Source: QALR01 sp964466625 (GTDB lineage: Bacteria > Bacillota > Clostridia > Oscillospirales > CAG-272). Taken from it: a stretch of DNA of 31,069 nt. The position numbers were made by a program, and so were the translations under genes. The stretch lies in contig CAYXQF010000013.1 in NCBI GenBank assembly GCA_964466625.1, forward strand, positions 1 through 31,069. The letters run 5' to 3'. The notes beneath the pieces are model-generated. The model was not told the DNA's origin and did no database searches. It saw only the letters and a list, made by a program, of their open reading frames with translations. This document shows positions 1 through 6,876 of the stretch, piece by piece; the stretch's first letter is position 1; every line of letters starts with the position of its first letter.

Positions 1-4
1 AAAT

Positions 5-456
5 AAGGCTCCCTTGTGTAAAGGGAGCTGTCAGCGAAGCTGACTGAGGGATTGTTCCACGAGGTGATCAATATACTCGCAAACACCCTTAAAGTTTTTA
101 TGTATTGCTGTATTCGGTATTCTGATAACCGTCAATCCGTATTCTTCAAGAAAAGCCGTCCTTTCGTTATCGTATTGCCTTCCTTCTTCGGTGTAATGTC
201 CCGAGCCGTCAAGCTCGATAATAAGCTTTGCTTCTGCACAGTAAAAGTCTGCGATATACTTACCGAGAACCTTTTGACGAGAAAATCGGATTGGAGAAGT
301 GCGCAAAAAATCATACCATAGGTGTTTTTCTTCTTTGGTCATATTCTTTCGTAGCATTTTTGCGGTTGGTATGATATCTTTATTGTACTTTCTCTGCATT
401 ACAATCCCTCCGTCACGGCTTTGCCGTGCCACCTCCCTTTACACAAGGGAGGCTTT
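5..456. mobile_element. MITE-like inverted-repeat element carrying a DUF559 gene
   Basis: The two ends are inverted repeats of one another. The left end reads AAGGCTCCCTTGTGTAAAGG and the right end, read inwards on the minus strand, AAGCCTCCCTTGTGTAAAGG. Inside each end lies a second hairpin (left about 29-44, CTGTCAGC/GCTGAC; right about 411-431, GGCACGGC/GCCGTG), followed by a GAGGGATTGT motif that faces the centre. A single gene fills the middle. The same architecture recurs without a gene at 12769-12892. No clear target-site duplication is visible, and the left boundary lies almost at the window edge. Mobility is inferred from this structure and is not shown. Confidence 0.65.
31..399 (-). 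CDS. DUF559 (Vsr-like) endonuclease-domain protein
   Basis: This 122-residue protein resembles the DUF559 family, which has a PD-(D/E)XK nuclease fold related to very-short-patch-repair endonucleases. Visible hallmarks are an N-terminal helix with TKEEKHLW, a core reading KYIADFYC then LIIELDGSGH, and a closing block with YDNERTAFLEEYGLTVIRI. Candidate metal ligands are the Asp of ADFYC and the Glu and Asp of IELDG. The start at MQRKY is chosen because GGAGGG stands 6 nt upstream; an upstream in-frame extension would begin inside the repeat arm without such a site. The Shine-Dalgarno sequence lies in the right repeat arm, and the last residues (SLSQLR) plus the stop codon are encoded by the left arm, so gene and element form a unit. 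A role in moving the element is inference. The fold assignment is fairly secure, but the biological substrate is unknown. Confidence 0.85.
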   Translation of the reverse strand: MQRKYNKDIIPTAKMLRKNMTKEEKHLWYDFLRTSPIRFSRQKVLGKYIADFYCAEAKLIIELDGSGHYTEEGRQYDNERTAFLEEYGLTVIRIPNTAIHKNFKGVCEYIDHLVEQSLSQLR

Positions 457-510
457 TGCCCATTTCTGCATTTCTCGGCAAATTGAAATTTAATTATCTC
501 ATTTCTAATT

Positions 511-1506
511 TCAAACAATATTAGAAAATACTTCTAACAATGTAGGATAGAATGTTTCAAAATCGGGATAAATATCACGATGGTCATCATAATATTTATA
601 TTTTTCAAGTATTAACGGGATATACTTATATCCTTTACATAGGTCATGATCTAACATTTCAGTTGCTATATCTTGGAGATTACATTTTTGTAACAGGTGA
701 ATAACCATCGCTCTTACAAGGTGTTCATTAACACACTCATACCAATCACCATATCCTGATTTAAAGCCCGGTAATTTGTATTTTTTTAACAACTCGTGCG
801 AGCTTTGATATTTAGTTACCAAATCTATGTGTTTTTCTGTCAATGGATTGATAAATGGATTTGAAAAGTCATGGAATAACACCGCCTCTGATATACTGAA
901 GCCATCGGTTGCAAAAACAGAAAACAAATCAAGTTTTGTCTTTCCTTTTTCGCCAAAAGATATTCCGTAATTGCCTATCATTAAAGAAGATAAAATATAA
1001 TTATAAGAATTCTGTTCTTTTCCATATTCATCTTCTAAAATGGATATATATGGGTATTTATTGACAACTTCTTTCGCCTGTTCAATTATTGGATTGTAGT
1101 ATTTTTTCGTTTCTTCGAAAAAAGCAAAAAAACCAATTTTTGCTTCATATTCTTTCAACAACCTCAACAATTCTTTAATTCTTAAAAATCCACCGCAATA
1201 CCCAATACACATCTCTGATGGTGTATATTGCATCGAAAAATCTGTATTATTTCCAAGACTCAACATTAATTCTACCGGGCGCGAAAAAGTAAAACCATTT
1301 GGAACCAAACTTTCAATATATTGATAAATATCGTCATTACGGTATTTATCCAAAAAACGCTTTATACGAGTCGTATACTCATTTTCTTCTTTTGTCATCA
1401 ATCCATATCCAATATAGCTCTCCGTAATTTCATTATATCTACTGGTCAATAAAATGCTATTCATATATTCTAAATACGAATTAATATACACATTAATTTT
1501 CTTCAT
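511..1506 (-). CDS. Hypothetical protein, possibly DUF4932-like
   Basis: A 331-residue soluble protein with no signal peptide and no obvious membrane segment. The block LFHDFSNPFINPL (about residues 210-222) and the later NEHLVRAMVIHLL (about 260-272) resemble the signature of DUF4932 proteins, where I recall HEFSH followed by NPL and a later VRA motif. In a typical zinc peptidase HExxH site, Glu and the second His would be needed. Here the site reads HDFSN, so a metallopeptidase activity is doubtful. The gene has a good ribosome binding site (AAAGGGGG, 6 nt before ATG). It is clearly richer in A and T than the genes from 1.8 kb onward and stands alone beside a repeat element, which suggests acquired DNA. 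The family assignment is tentative; the open reading frame itself is convincing because of its length, start context and even composition. Confidence 0.7.
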   Translation of the reverse strand: MKKINVYINSYLEYMNSILLTSRYNEITESYIGYGLMTKEENEYTTRIKRFLDKYRNDDIYQYIESLVPNGFTFSRPVELMLSLGNNTDFSMQYTPSEMCIGYCGGFLRIKELLRLLKEYEAKIGFFAFFEETKKYYNPIIEQAKEVVNKYPYISILEDEYGKEQNSYNYILSSLMIGNYGISFGEKGKTKLDLFSVFATDGFSISEAVLFHDFSNPFINPLTEKHIDLVTKYQSSHELLKKYKLPGFKSGYGDWYECVNEHLVRAMVIHLLQKCNLQDIATEMLDHDLCKGYKYIPLILEKYKYYDDHRDIYPDFETFYPTLLEVFSNIV

Positions 1507-1649
1507 TTGCGACCCCCTTTATAATAAACATTCATATATTCGACTCAAATCCTAACGGGAGGATAAATTCTTACTTATCTGTCTGCCTTATTTGAATTTT
1601 GATTTTGTTAAACTAATGAAACTAATTTATTTCAATATTTATTGAAGCA

Positions 1650-1688
1650 CAAAAACCTCAGAAAATCAATCTGCGGTTTTTGTTTTTT
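1650..1688. terminator. Bidirectional terminator-like hairpin
   Basis: AAAACCTCAGA pairs with TCTGCGGTTTT (one mismatch) across a short AT loop. On the plus strand the stem is followed by a T-rich tail (TTTTTGTTTTTT). On the minus strand it is also followed by TTTTTG, so it could end transcripts from the phosphatase gene at 1839-2633, about 150 nt upstream on that strand. Confidence 0.5.
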
Positions 1689-1802
1689 ATCGGTAGTAAA
1701 ACTGTCCTTTAGAGTACACCACTATCGACTCTCTGTTTTTTTAAACTATAAGATCGCCTCGCCGTTTTGCTCTGCTTCGACACTCTGAAAACGACGATAG
1801 AC

Positions 1803-1834
1803 GAGCAACCGGGGACCGGCATTGCTCAATTTTT
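1803..1834 (+). terminator. Plus-strand terminator-like hairpin
   Basis: GAGCAA pairs with TTGCTC around an inner CGG/CCG stem, followed on the plus strand by AATTTTT. No plus-strand gene lies upstream to be terminated, so it may be a remnant, a small-RNA terminator, or chance. Confidence 0.35.
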
Positions 1835-1838
1835 ATGT

Positions 1839-2633
1839 TCAAATCGTTTTTGCGATGGCAAGCACCTTGTCATAGACCGCAGGTGTTGCTGCAAGAACGG
1901 GGCTGGGAGCCGCAAAATTGATCTCATTTCCCTGCATATCGGTGATGATACCGCCAGCTTCCTTGATGAGAAGATATCCTGCCGCAATATCCCAAGGAGA
2001 AAGCAGATATTCAAAGAAAACGTCATTTCTGCCGGCAGCAAGATAAGCAAGATCAAGCGCTGCAGCACCTGCGCGACGAATATCACTGCAAGCGTGATAA
2101 AGCGCTTCTGCAAATTGGAAAGTCTTTCGTCCGAGGGTATCCTTATAATAAGGACAAGTTCCCATCGCTACGATGGAGTGGGACATATCTCTTTCCATCA
2201 CGTGCATGGCGTGACCGTTGAGATAAGCACCTTTTCCTTTTTCCGCAGAAAACATTTCATTCTGATATGGATCATAAACTGCGGAGAACACAGCTTCGCC
2301 ATGAGAAAACATTGCTACGGAGATGCAGGAATGACGGTAATTGTGGATAAAGTTTGCCGTACCGTCGATCGGGTCAATGATAAAGCAATAATCACGCTTC
2401 AAAACACTTGCGTCATTTTCTTTTTCTTCCGCGATGAAATAGGCATCGGGAATCGCTTTTGTGATCTCCTCGATCAAAAAGTTCTGAACGGCAACGTCAT
2501 ATACCGTGACCATATTTGCCGCGTCACCCATTTTTTCTTTTACGTTGCCGCCGTCTTCAATATCGTGCGCGCCAAGCATTTTTTCGCCTGCCTTGAAAAT
2601 CAAAGGAAGCAATACTTCGCTGATGTTTTCCAT
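1839..2633 (-). CDS. Inositol monophosphatase family protein
   Basis: A 264-residue enzyme of the SuhB/inositol-1-monophosphatase family, which hydrolyses sugar or inositol phosphates using Mg2+. The metal-binding signature is complete: a Glu pair in AEE (69-70), DPIDGTANF (87-95) and WDIAAG (214-219) with the following EAGG. Length matches the family (about 260 residues). The start at MENISEV is set by AAAGGAG 7 nt upstream; the reading frame extends a further 32 codons upstream but through the promoter. A near-consensus promoter lies just upstream at 2670-2698. It appears to be transcribed alone. The substrate cannot be told from sequence: inositol-1-phosphate, a fructose bisphosphate, or another phosphoester are all possible in this fold. 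Confidence 0.9.
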   Translation of the reverse strand: MENISEVLLPLIFKAGEKMLGAHDIEDGGNVKEKMGDAANMVTVYDVAVQNFLIEEITKAIPDAYFIAEEKENDASVLKRDYCFIIDPIDGTANFIHNYRHSCISVAMFSHGEAVFSAVYDPYQNEMFSAEKGKGAYLNGHAMHVMERDMSHSIVAMGTCPYYKDTLGRKTFQFAEALYHACSDIRRAGAAALDLAYLAAGRNDVFFEYLLSPWDIAAGYLLIKEAGGIITDMQGNEINFAAPSPVLAATPAVYDKVLAIAKTI

Positions 2634-2669
2634 AAAAAATCTCCTTTTAAATTCAATACTCATACGGAA

Positions 2670-2698
2670 AGTATACCACAAGAAAAAGATGCTGTCAA
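2670..2698 (-). promoter_or_regulatory. SigA-type promoter of the inositol monophosphatase gene
   Basis: On the minus strand TTGACA (2693-2698) and TATACT (2670-2675) are separated by 17 nt. They lie 37-65 nt upstream of the ATG. Confidence 0.75.
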
Positions 2699-2740
2699 GC
2701 AAAAAGCTTCCGCGAGCATAACCTTGCATGGCGGTTTATC

Positions 2741-2777
2741 AAAAAAATTCCGCACGGAATGGAATCCATGCGGAATT
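2741..2777 (-). terminator. Intrinsic terminator after the small Cys-rich gene
   Basis: ATTCCGCATGGATTCC and its near-complement form a stem directly after the stop codon at 2778. It is followed on the minus strand by seven T residues. Confidence 0.75.
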
Positions 2778-2984
2778 TTATTTTGTATTCTCCGATTTCT
2801 TTTCGTCCTCTATGATCGAAATTTCTGTATAAGCCTCTTCGGTAGGAGCACTTCTGCGAAGATAGGCGTGACCGCCGTCAACGGAGCAGGTGCCGCATTT
2901 GCACGTCACATAATCATAAGAATCTTTCGATTCGATCTCTTGACCGCAACGATTGCAACGAATGGCATTTTTGATGATCTTCAT
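2778..2984 (-). CDS. Small Cys-rich (zinc-ribbon-like) protein, DUF7695-like
   Basis: A 68-residue protein with CNRC near the N-terminus (C10, C13) and CKCGTC further on (C28, C30, C33), then a conserved-looking SVDGGHAYLRR block and a charged tail. I recall the pattern of an N-terminal CxxC followed by TCxCGxCSVDGGHxYLRR from a small Firmicutes family annotated DUF7695. Its function is unknown; zinc binding is inferred from the cysteine spacing. The ribosome binding site is a G-run (AAGGGGG) 11 nt before ATG. The gene has its own promoter (3020-3048) and its own terminator, so it is an independent single-gene unit. Confidence 0.75.
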   Translation of the reverse strand: MKIIKNAIRCNRCGQEIESKDSYDYVTCKCGTCSVDGGHAYLRRSAPTEEAYTEISIIEDEKKSENTK

Positions 2985-3019
2985 GGGTGGTTCGTCCCCC
3001 TTTCCCTTATTCTTCGTCC

Positions 3020-3048
3020 ATTATAGCACAAAACTGATATTTTCTCAA
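3020..3048 (-). promoter_or_regulatory. SigA-type promoter of the small Cys-rich gene
   Basis: TTGAGA (3043-3048) and TATAAT (3020-3025) are separated by 17 nt on the minus strand. They lie about 36-64 nt upstream of the ATG. Confidence 0.7.
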
Positions 3049-3055
3049 TAGCTCA

Positions 3056-3092
3056 CAAAAAAAATACACTTCAAAAAGAATTTGAAGTGTAT
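3056..3092 (-). terminator. Intrinsic terminator after tRNA-Arg
   Basis: ATACACTTCAAA pairs perfectly with TTTGAAGTGTAT around a 5-nt loop. It is followed on the minus strand by a run of T, starting 3 nt beyond the tRNA 3' end. Confidence 0.8.
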
Positions 3093-3094
3093 TC

Positions 3095-3169
3095 TGGCAC
3101 CCCCAACGGGAATCGAACCCATAACTAACCCTTAGGAGGGGCTTGTTATATCCATTTAACTATGAGGGC
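3095..3169 (-). tRNA. tRNA-Arg (anticodon CCT)
   Basis: The minus strand folds into a full cloverleaf. The acceptor GCCCTCA pairs with TGGGGGT (with G-T wobbles), the D-stem is GTTA/TAAC, and the anticodon stem is AGCCC/GGGTT with loop CTCCTAA (anticodon CCT, reading AGG). The T-arm carries GGTTCGATTCC. The CCA end is encoded. No promoter fits in the 42 nt between this gene and the upstream permease stop codon, so it may be transcribed from within or through the permease gene. Confidence 0.95.
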
Positions 3170-3172
3170 GAA

Positions 3173-3194
3173 ACTCGCCCGAAATCGGGCGAGT
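3173..3194. other. Hairpin between permease gene and tRNA-Arg
   Basis: ACTCGCCCG and CGGGCGAGT form a perfect 9-bp stem with a 4-nt loop, 4 nt before the tRNA 5' end. There is no T tract on the minus strand, so it is a weak terminator. It could instead serve as a processing site between a permease transcript and the tRNA. Confidence 0.5.
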
Positions 3195-3211
3195 GATTTT
3201 GATTAGATTTT

Positions 3212-4672
3212 TCACTGCGGTTCGTCGATATCCTTCGGAATCGGAATCTCCGAGGTGATCGTGCGGTCTTCCGTGGCAATGGTTTCCGAATACACCTCAA
3301 AATCCTCCGTGCGCATGGAGGGCGAATTCGAAGATTCGGTCATCGCTTGGAAATCTGCCGTGTTCATCGCCCTGAATTCCATGGAATCGGGGATCACAGG
3401 GAATTCCTCCGTAAAGATCTGACCGGGCTTACGTGTGCTGAAGAGTGTGCCTTCCGCTTGCTTTGCGCGGCGGTATTCGTCTTCAATATGCAGTTCTCTG
3501 CCGGCTTCTGTGGAATAATACGCATAAATATCGGTGATATAACCTTTTTTTGCAAGGCGTTGATCCACGGCAGAATGAATGACCGTATAAAGAATCGCAA
3601 AAATCGGAACACCGAAGATGAGTCCCCAAACACCCACAAGACCTGTGGTAATGAGGAGCGCTGTAAACATAAAGATAGAAGAAGCTTCCACACCCGTGCG
3701 CAAAACGCGCGGTTTGATCAAGCGGCGGTTGACAAAGAGCAAGCAAACCATCAAAATAACAAACCAAAGCATGGAAAGCGGATCGGCAAGCAAGATGATC
3801 AGCGAACCTGCGACGGTGCCGACGAGCGGTCCGACGACGGGAACGATGGAAAGAATACCAACCAACACACTGACGAGCGGATAATACGGGATACCGATCA
3901 CCATCGCGCAAAGATAGCAAGCGGTGCCAAGGATCAAGGCGTCCGCAATCTGACCTTTGATAAAGCCACCGAAATTTTTATTGGCGAGATTAACGCTTTT
4001 CGCAAAATGCTTATAGCGTTTTTTGCGGAAGATCGCATGGCTGAGCTTTTTGAGCTGCGCCAAAAGTTTTTCTTTGGAAGCAATATAATATATCGAGAGC
4101 ATGATGCCGAGCACGATATCCATGACGACATTAACAGCCACACCGACAATATTAACGACATCGGGAATCACAAGCGCCAGCGCGTGGTAGATCTGATCCA
4201 AAAGTTCGACGGAATATTCTGTCACCGTTGCCCAATAGCCGGCAAGGAAGCCGTCCACGATGGAAAAATTATAGATCCAAGACTTCACCGCCTCCAGATA
4301 CCAACCTGCCATCTGCTGCAGATCGGTATAACCGCGGAGTACCTGCGGCACGACAAAGCCTGCAAACAAAGCAAACATCGCAAGCGCGAATACATAAACG
4401 ATCACGATAGCGATCGTTCGTTTTAAGCGATATTTCCCCTTATGATCAAGAGCGGAAAGCATCCTGCGCTCCACAAAATTGAGAAGCGGTGTCAAAAGAT
4501 AAGCGATCGCGATGCCGTAGAAGATCGGGTTAAATTTCGAAAGCAGATTCCAAAGCGTCTGCCAGAAGGAATGAAAATCCCTGATGACGAAAACAAACGC
4601 CGTGACAAGGAAAATGACGATCATTGCATAGATCATGATGGTCGTATACCGTTTATTCCATTGAAATTTCAT
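3212..4672 (-). CDS. AI-2E family transporter
   Basis: A 486-residue polytopic membrane protein of the AI-2E/PerM/YhhQ-like permease family. It has about eight hydrophobic segments between residues 10 and 370. Family features are a long early soluble segment, the central block GGFIKGQIADALILG, then SIVPVVGPLVGTV and a final membrane pair with GLVGVWGLIFGVPIFAILY. Members include quorum-signal exporters and Na+/H+ antiporters, so the substrate is open. Unusual is the C-terminal tail of roughly 100 residues, which is acidic and rich in Ser, Thr and Glu and presumably cytoplasmic. The start has a strong GGGAGG site. A promoter lies at 4722-4750, and the gene is separated from the liaF-like gene by that gene's terminator. 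Confidence 0.88.
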   Translation of the reverse strand: MKFQWNKRYTTIMIYAMIVIFLVTAFVFVIRDFHSFWQTLWNLLSKFNPIFYGIAIAYLLTPLLNFVERRMLSALDHKGKYRLKRTIAIVIVYVFALAMFALFAGFVVPQVLRGYTDLQQMAGWYLEAVKSWIYNFSIVDGFLAGYWATVTEYSVELLDQIYHALALVIPDVVNIVGVAVNVVMDIVLGIMLSIYYIASKEKLLAQLKKLSHAIFRKKRYKHFAKSVNLANKNFGGFIKGQIADALILGTACYLCAMVIGIPYYPLVSVLVGILSIVPVVGPLVGTVAGSLIILLADPLSMLWFVILMVCLLFVNRRLIKPRVLRTGVEASSIFMFTALLITTGLVGVWGLIFGVPIFAILYTVIHSAVDQRLAKKGYITDIYAYYSTEAGRELHIEDEYRRAKQAEGTLFSTRKPGQIFTEEFPVIPDSMEFRAMNTADFQAMTESSNSPSMRTEDFEVYSETIATEDRTITSEIPIPKDIDEPQ

Positions 4673-4721
4673 GCTTTCTCCCTCCCTTCTCCAAGCATTT
4701 TAAAAATAACTTAACACTATT

Positions 4722-4750
4722 ATCATACACATTTCTTGCGATTTCGTCAA
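4722..4750 (-). promoter_or_regulatory. SigA-type promoter of the AI-2E permease gene
   Basis: TTGACG (4745-4750) and TATGAT (4722-4727) are separated by 17 nt on the minus strand, about 50 nt upstream of the start codon. Confidence 0.7.
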
Positions 4751-4833
4751 GCGAAATTTCAAATTTCTTTCAGAAGATCGGCAAAGTTTAATAAATTATT
4801 CATAAACTTAAATCCATTATCGCCCGATCGCGA

Positions 4834-4869
4834 GAAAAAAATTCGGACGGTGAAAAGAACCGTCCGAAA
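4834..4869 (-). terminator. Intrinsic terminator of the pot operon
   Basis: TTCGGACGGT and ACCGTCCGAA form a perfect 10-bp stem with a 7-nt loop. It is followed by a T run on the minus strand, just after the liaF-like stop codon. It marks the end of the potABCD-liaF transcript. Confidence 0.9.
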
Positions 4870-4875
4870 AAATTT

Positions 4876-5586
4876 TTAAGCATTTTTCACGGTGATGGCA
4901 CCGAACGCACAATCGAGCTTCATACGCACGGGTGTGGTGCCGACCGAAATATCTTTCACAGAGCCGAATGCCACGTCTTTCATCACGTCTGCCTTTACAC
5001 CGGCAGGAAGAATGATCTTCGTTTCACCGAAATTGGTGTTCACGGAAAGATAAGAATTTTCCGTAAAGGTCGCACCCGTGAAATCCAAGGTGAGAGAACC
5101 AAAGCTGATCTCATAAGAGATATTGCCAACGGTCACACCGGAAAAACAAACGTTTTCGCCTGTGAAGACGTATTTTGTATGTGTGCGATTCACTTCATCG
5201 CCCACCTGCGTGGCAGTCCCGGAAAACGAATTTTCCGAGGTGATCCGCACTTGTGGTTTTCTGAAAGCGCTGAGAACGATCTTGCCGCCGATGAAAAGAA
5301 CGATCACGGCAAAGAGCAAGAGCCAGATATTGATATCCACAGGGATCCATTCCTGCGCATCAAGGAACAACACGAGGAAAATGCAAAAGCAGAGAATATT
5401 GCCGAAATTCGGGCCGTCGCTGACGATAGAAATCAGGAAGATTACCATGCAAAGCACCGCCCACCAACCGTCAAAAAAGAGGTTGACTTCGAAATCGAAG
5501 ATGCCCGTTGCCTCGATCAGCCAAAGTGCACCGAGAACGATGAACAAAATACCGATGATAATTTTTGTAATTTTAGAGCGTGTCAC
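4876..5586 (-). CDS. LiaF-like cell-wall-stress membrane protein
   Basis: About 236 residues. The first 110 hold four hydrophobic segments (LiaI/LiaF-type transmembrane region). The rest is a beta-rich soluble domain with repeated short strands, such as VCFSGVTVGNISYEISFGSLTLDF and FGETKIILPAG, typical of the LiaF C-terminal domain (cell-wall-active antibiotic response). In Bacillus, LiaF restrains the LiaRS two-component system, but no liaRS is present here. The start at GTG 5586 is preferred because the AGGGA site sits 10 nt before it; a GTG three codons upstream (5595) is only 1 nt from that site. The gene follows potD by only 27 nt and precedes the terminator, so it is probably the last gene of the pot operon. 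A functional link to polyamine uptake is unproven. Confidence 0.8.
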   Translation of the reverse strand: MTRSKITKIIIGILFIVLGALWLIEATGIFDFEVNLFFDGWWAVLCMVIFLISIVSDGPNFGNILCFCIFLVLFLDAQEWIPVDINIWLLLFAVIVLFIGGKIVLSAFRKPQVRITSENSFSGTATQVGDEVNRTHTKYVFTGENVCFSGVTVGNISYEISFGSLTLDFTGATFTENSYLSVNTNFGETKIILPAGVKADVMKDVAFGSVKDISVGTTPVRMKLDCAFGAITVKNA

Positions 5587-5613
5587 GACAAACACTTCCC
5601 TTCAAAAAATAAA

Positions 5614-6849
5614 TTAAATTTCGCGGCTTCGCATCGCCATGCGGTATTTTTTCTTTTGCATACGGTAGATGCAAAAGCCCGTGACAAGAACGGCGATCAC
5701 AGCCACCGTCACCCAAAAGCCAACGGAAAGCCCGCCGACGTTGATCGCGATCCAAAGCATATCGAGCATTTTATTGGTATCATCGGAAAGATTGACGAAA
5801 ACCTCGGTGTTTGCGAGGATTTCCTCAGAAGGGTACGCGATCTCGCTTGCCACCATCTCCTCGTCCATATAATTTTTCGCCTCGGAGATCGGGGTGGAAT
5901 AGCCGACGTAACCGCAGTTTTCCGCGGAAATGAGCGGTTCGCTCATGAAGTTGATGAACATTTCCGCCGCCGCTTTATTGACAGAGCCTTTCGGAATGCA
6001 CATCGCGTCCACGAATTGGTTCGTGCCTTCCTTCGGGAAAGCAAACGCAAGATCTTCGTTATCTTCACTCATGGTGAGATAGTCGCCTGCGTAATAGGGC
6101 GCGATCCATGCGTTTTCACCGACCATCTTATCAAAGATCTGGTCCATGACGTAAGCTTGCACGAGCGGCTTCTGCTCTTTGAGAAGCTCTGCCGCCGCAT
6201 TGATCGCGTCCATATCCTCGGTATTGATGGAATGGCCGAGGAGAGAGAGCGCGATGGCAAAGGAGTCACGGGAATTATCGAACATAAGGATCTTTCCTGC
6301 ATATTCTTCCTTCCAGAGGATCTCCCAGCTATCAACAGGCTCGGTGATGTATTTGGTGTTATAGATGATACCGACGGTACCCCAGGTATACGGCACGCTG
6401 TAAAGCGCATCGGGATCGTAGCCGGGGTTTTTGAACTGGGCGTCGATATATTTTTCATAATTGGGAATATTGGAAAAATCAAGCGTTTCCAGCATGCCGT
6501 TCTCCGCAAGACGGGAGATCATATAATCCGAGGGGATAATGACGTCATAATATGCACTGCCGCTCTGCAATTTGGAGAAAAGACCTTCGTTGGTATCAAA
6601 CGTGGAATACTCCACCTTGATGCCCGTCAATTTCTCGAAAAATTCGATCACGTCCGCAGAACCGTCCGCGCCGTCCGCGATATATTCGCCCCAGTTATAA
6701 ACGTAGAGCGTGATATTTTGACCCTTGAAACGGGAATAATATTCCGTGTCAAAATCCGATACGGAAAGTCCCTCGTCCGCCAGCACCGGAAGCGCCGCTA
6801 CGGTGACGGCAAGAATCACACAGAGAAAAACAGAAAGAATTTTTTTCAA
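5614..6849 (-). CDS. potD: Polyamine ABC transporter substrate-binding protein, C-terminally anchored
   Basis: A 411-residue extracytoplasmic spermidine/putrescine-binding protein (PotD/PotF type) that delivers substrate to PotBC. The N-terminus is a clear signal peptide ending near VLADEG, without a lipobox cysteine. Family blocks include LYVYNWGEYI, YDVIIPSDYMISRL and VPYTWGTVGIIYN. Unlike the usual lipoprotein of Gram-positive bacteria, it ends with a hydrophobic helix (about 374-396) followed by a basic KKKYRMAMR tail. This suggests that the domain is held to the outside of the membrane by a C-terminal anchor. The start is TTG with AAGGAA about 10 nt upstream. It lies 27 nt downstream of potC in the same operon. 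Confidence 0.92.
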   Translation of the reverse strand: MKKILSVFLCVILAVTVAALPVLADEGLSVSDFDTEYYSRFKGQNITLYVYNWGEYIADGADGSADVIEFFEKLTGIKVEYSTFDTNEGLFSKLQSGSAYYDVIIPSDYMISRLAENGMLETLDFSNIPNYEKYIDAQFKNPGYDPDALYSVPYTWGTVGIIYNTKYITEPVDSWEILWKEEYAGKILMFDNSRDSFAIALSLLGHSINTEDMDAINAAAELLKEQKPLVQAYVMDQIFDKMVGENAWIAPYYAGDYLTMSEDNEDLAFAFPKEGTNQFVDAMCIPKGSVNKAAAEMFINFMSEPLISAENCGYVGYSTPISEAKNYMDEEMVASEIAYPSEEILANTEVFVNLSDDTNKMLDMLWIAINVGGLSVGFWVTVAVIAVLVTGFCIYRMQKKKYRMAMRSREI

Positions 6850-6876
6850 CTTTATTACGTTCCTTTCCTTTGAAAA

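Larger units (their letters stand above)
1507..1838. other. Gene-poor stretch between accessory genes and suhB-like gene
   Basis: There is no convincing coding sequence in these 332 bases. The first half is AT-rich and belongs with the upstream region of the 511-1506 gene. The second half contains two hairpins (1650-1688 and 1803-1834) described separately. No tRNA or known RNA family was recognised. Confidence 0.6.

Noticed and set aside
1521..1548. A -10/-35 pair for the gene at 511-1506
   Set aside because: The implied transcription start would fall on the ribosome binding site, leaving no usable leader.
1767..3026. A 419-codon plus-strand open frame
   Set aside because: It runs opposite the inositol monophosphatase and small Cys-rich genes, across a promoter and a terminator.
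5179..6873. A 564-codon plus-strand open frame
   Set aside because: It is antisense to the well-supported liaF-like and potD genes, and its product is a low-complexity His- and Asp-rich translation.
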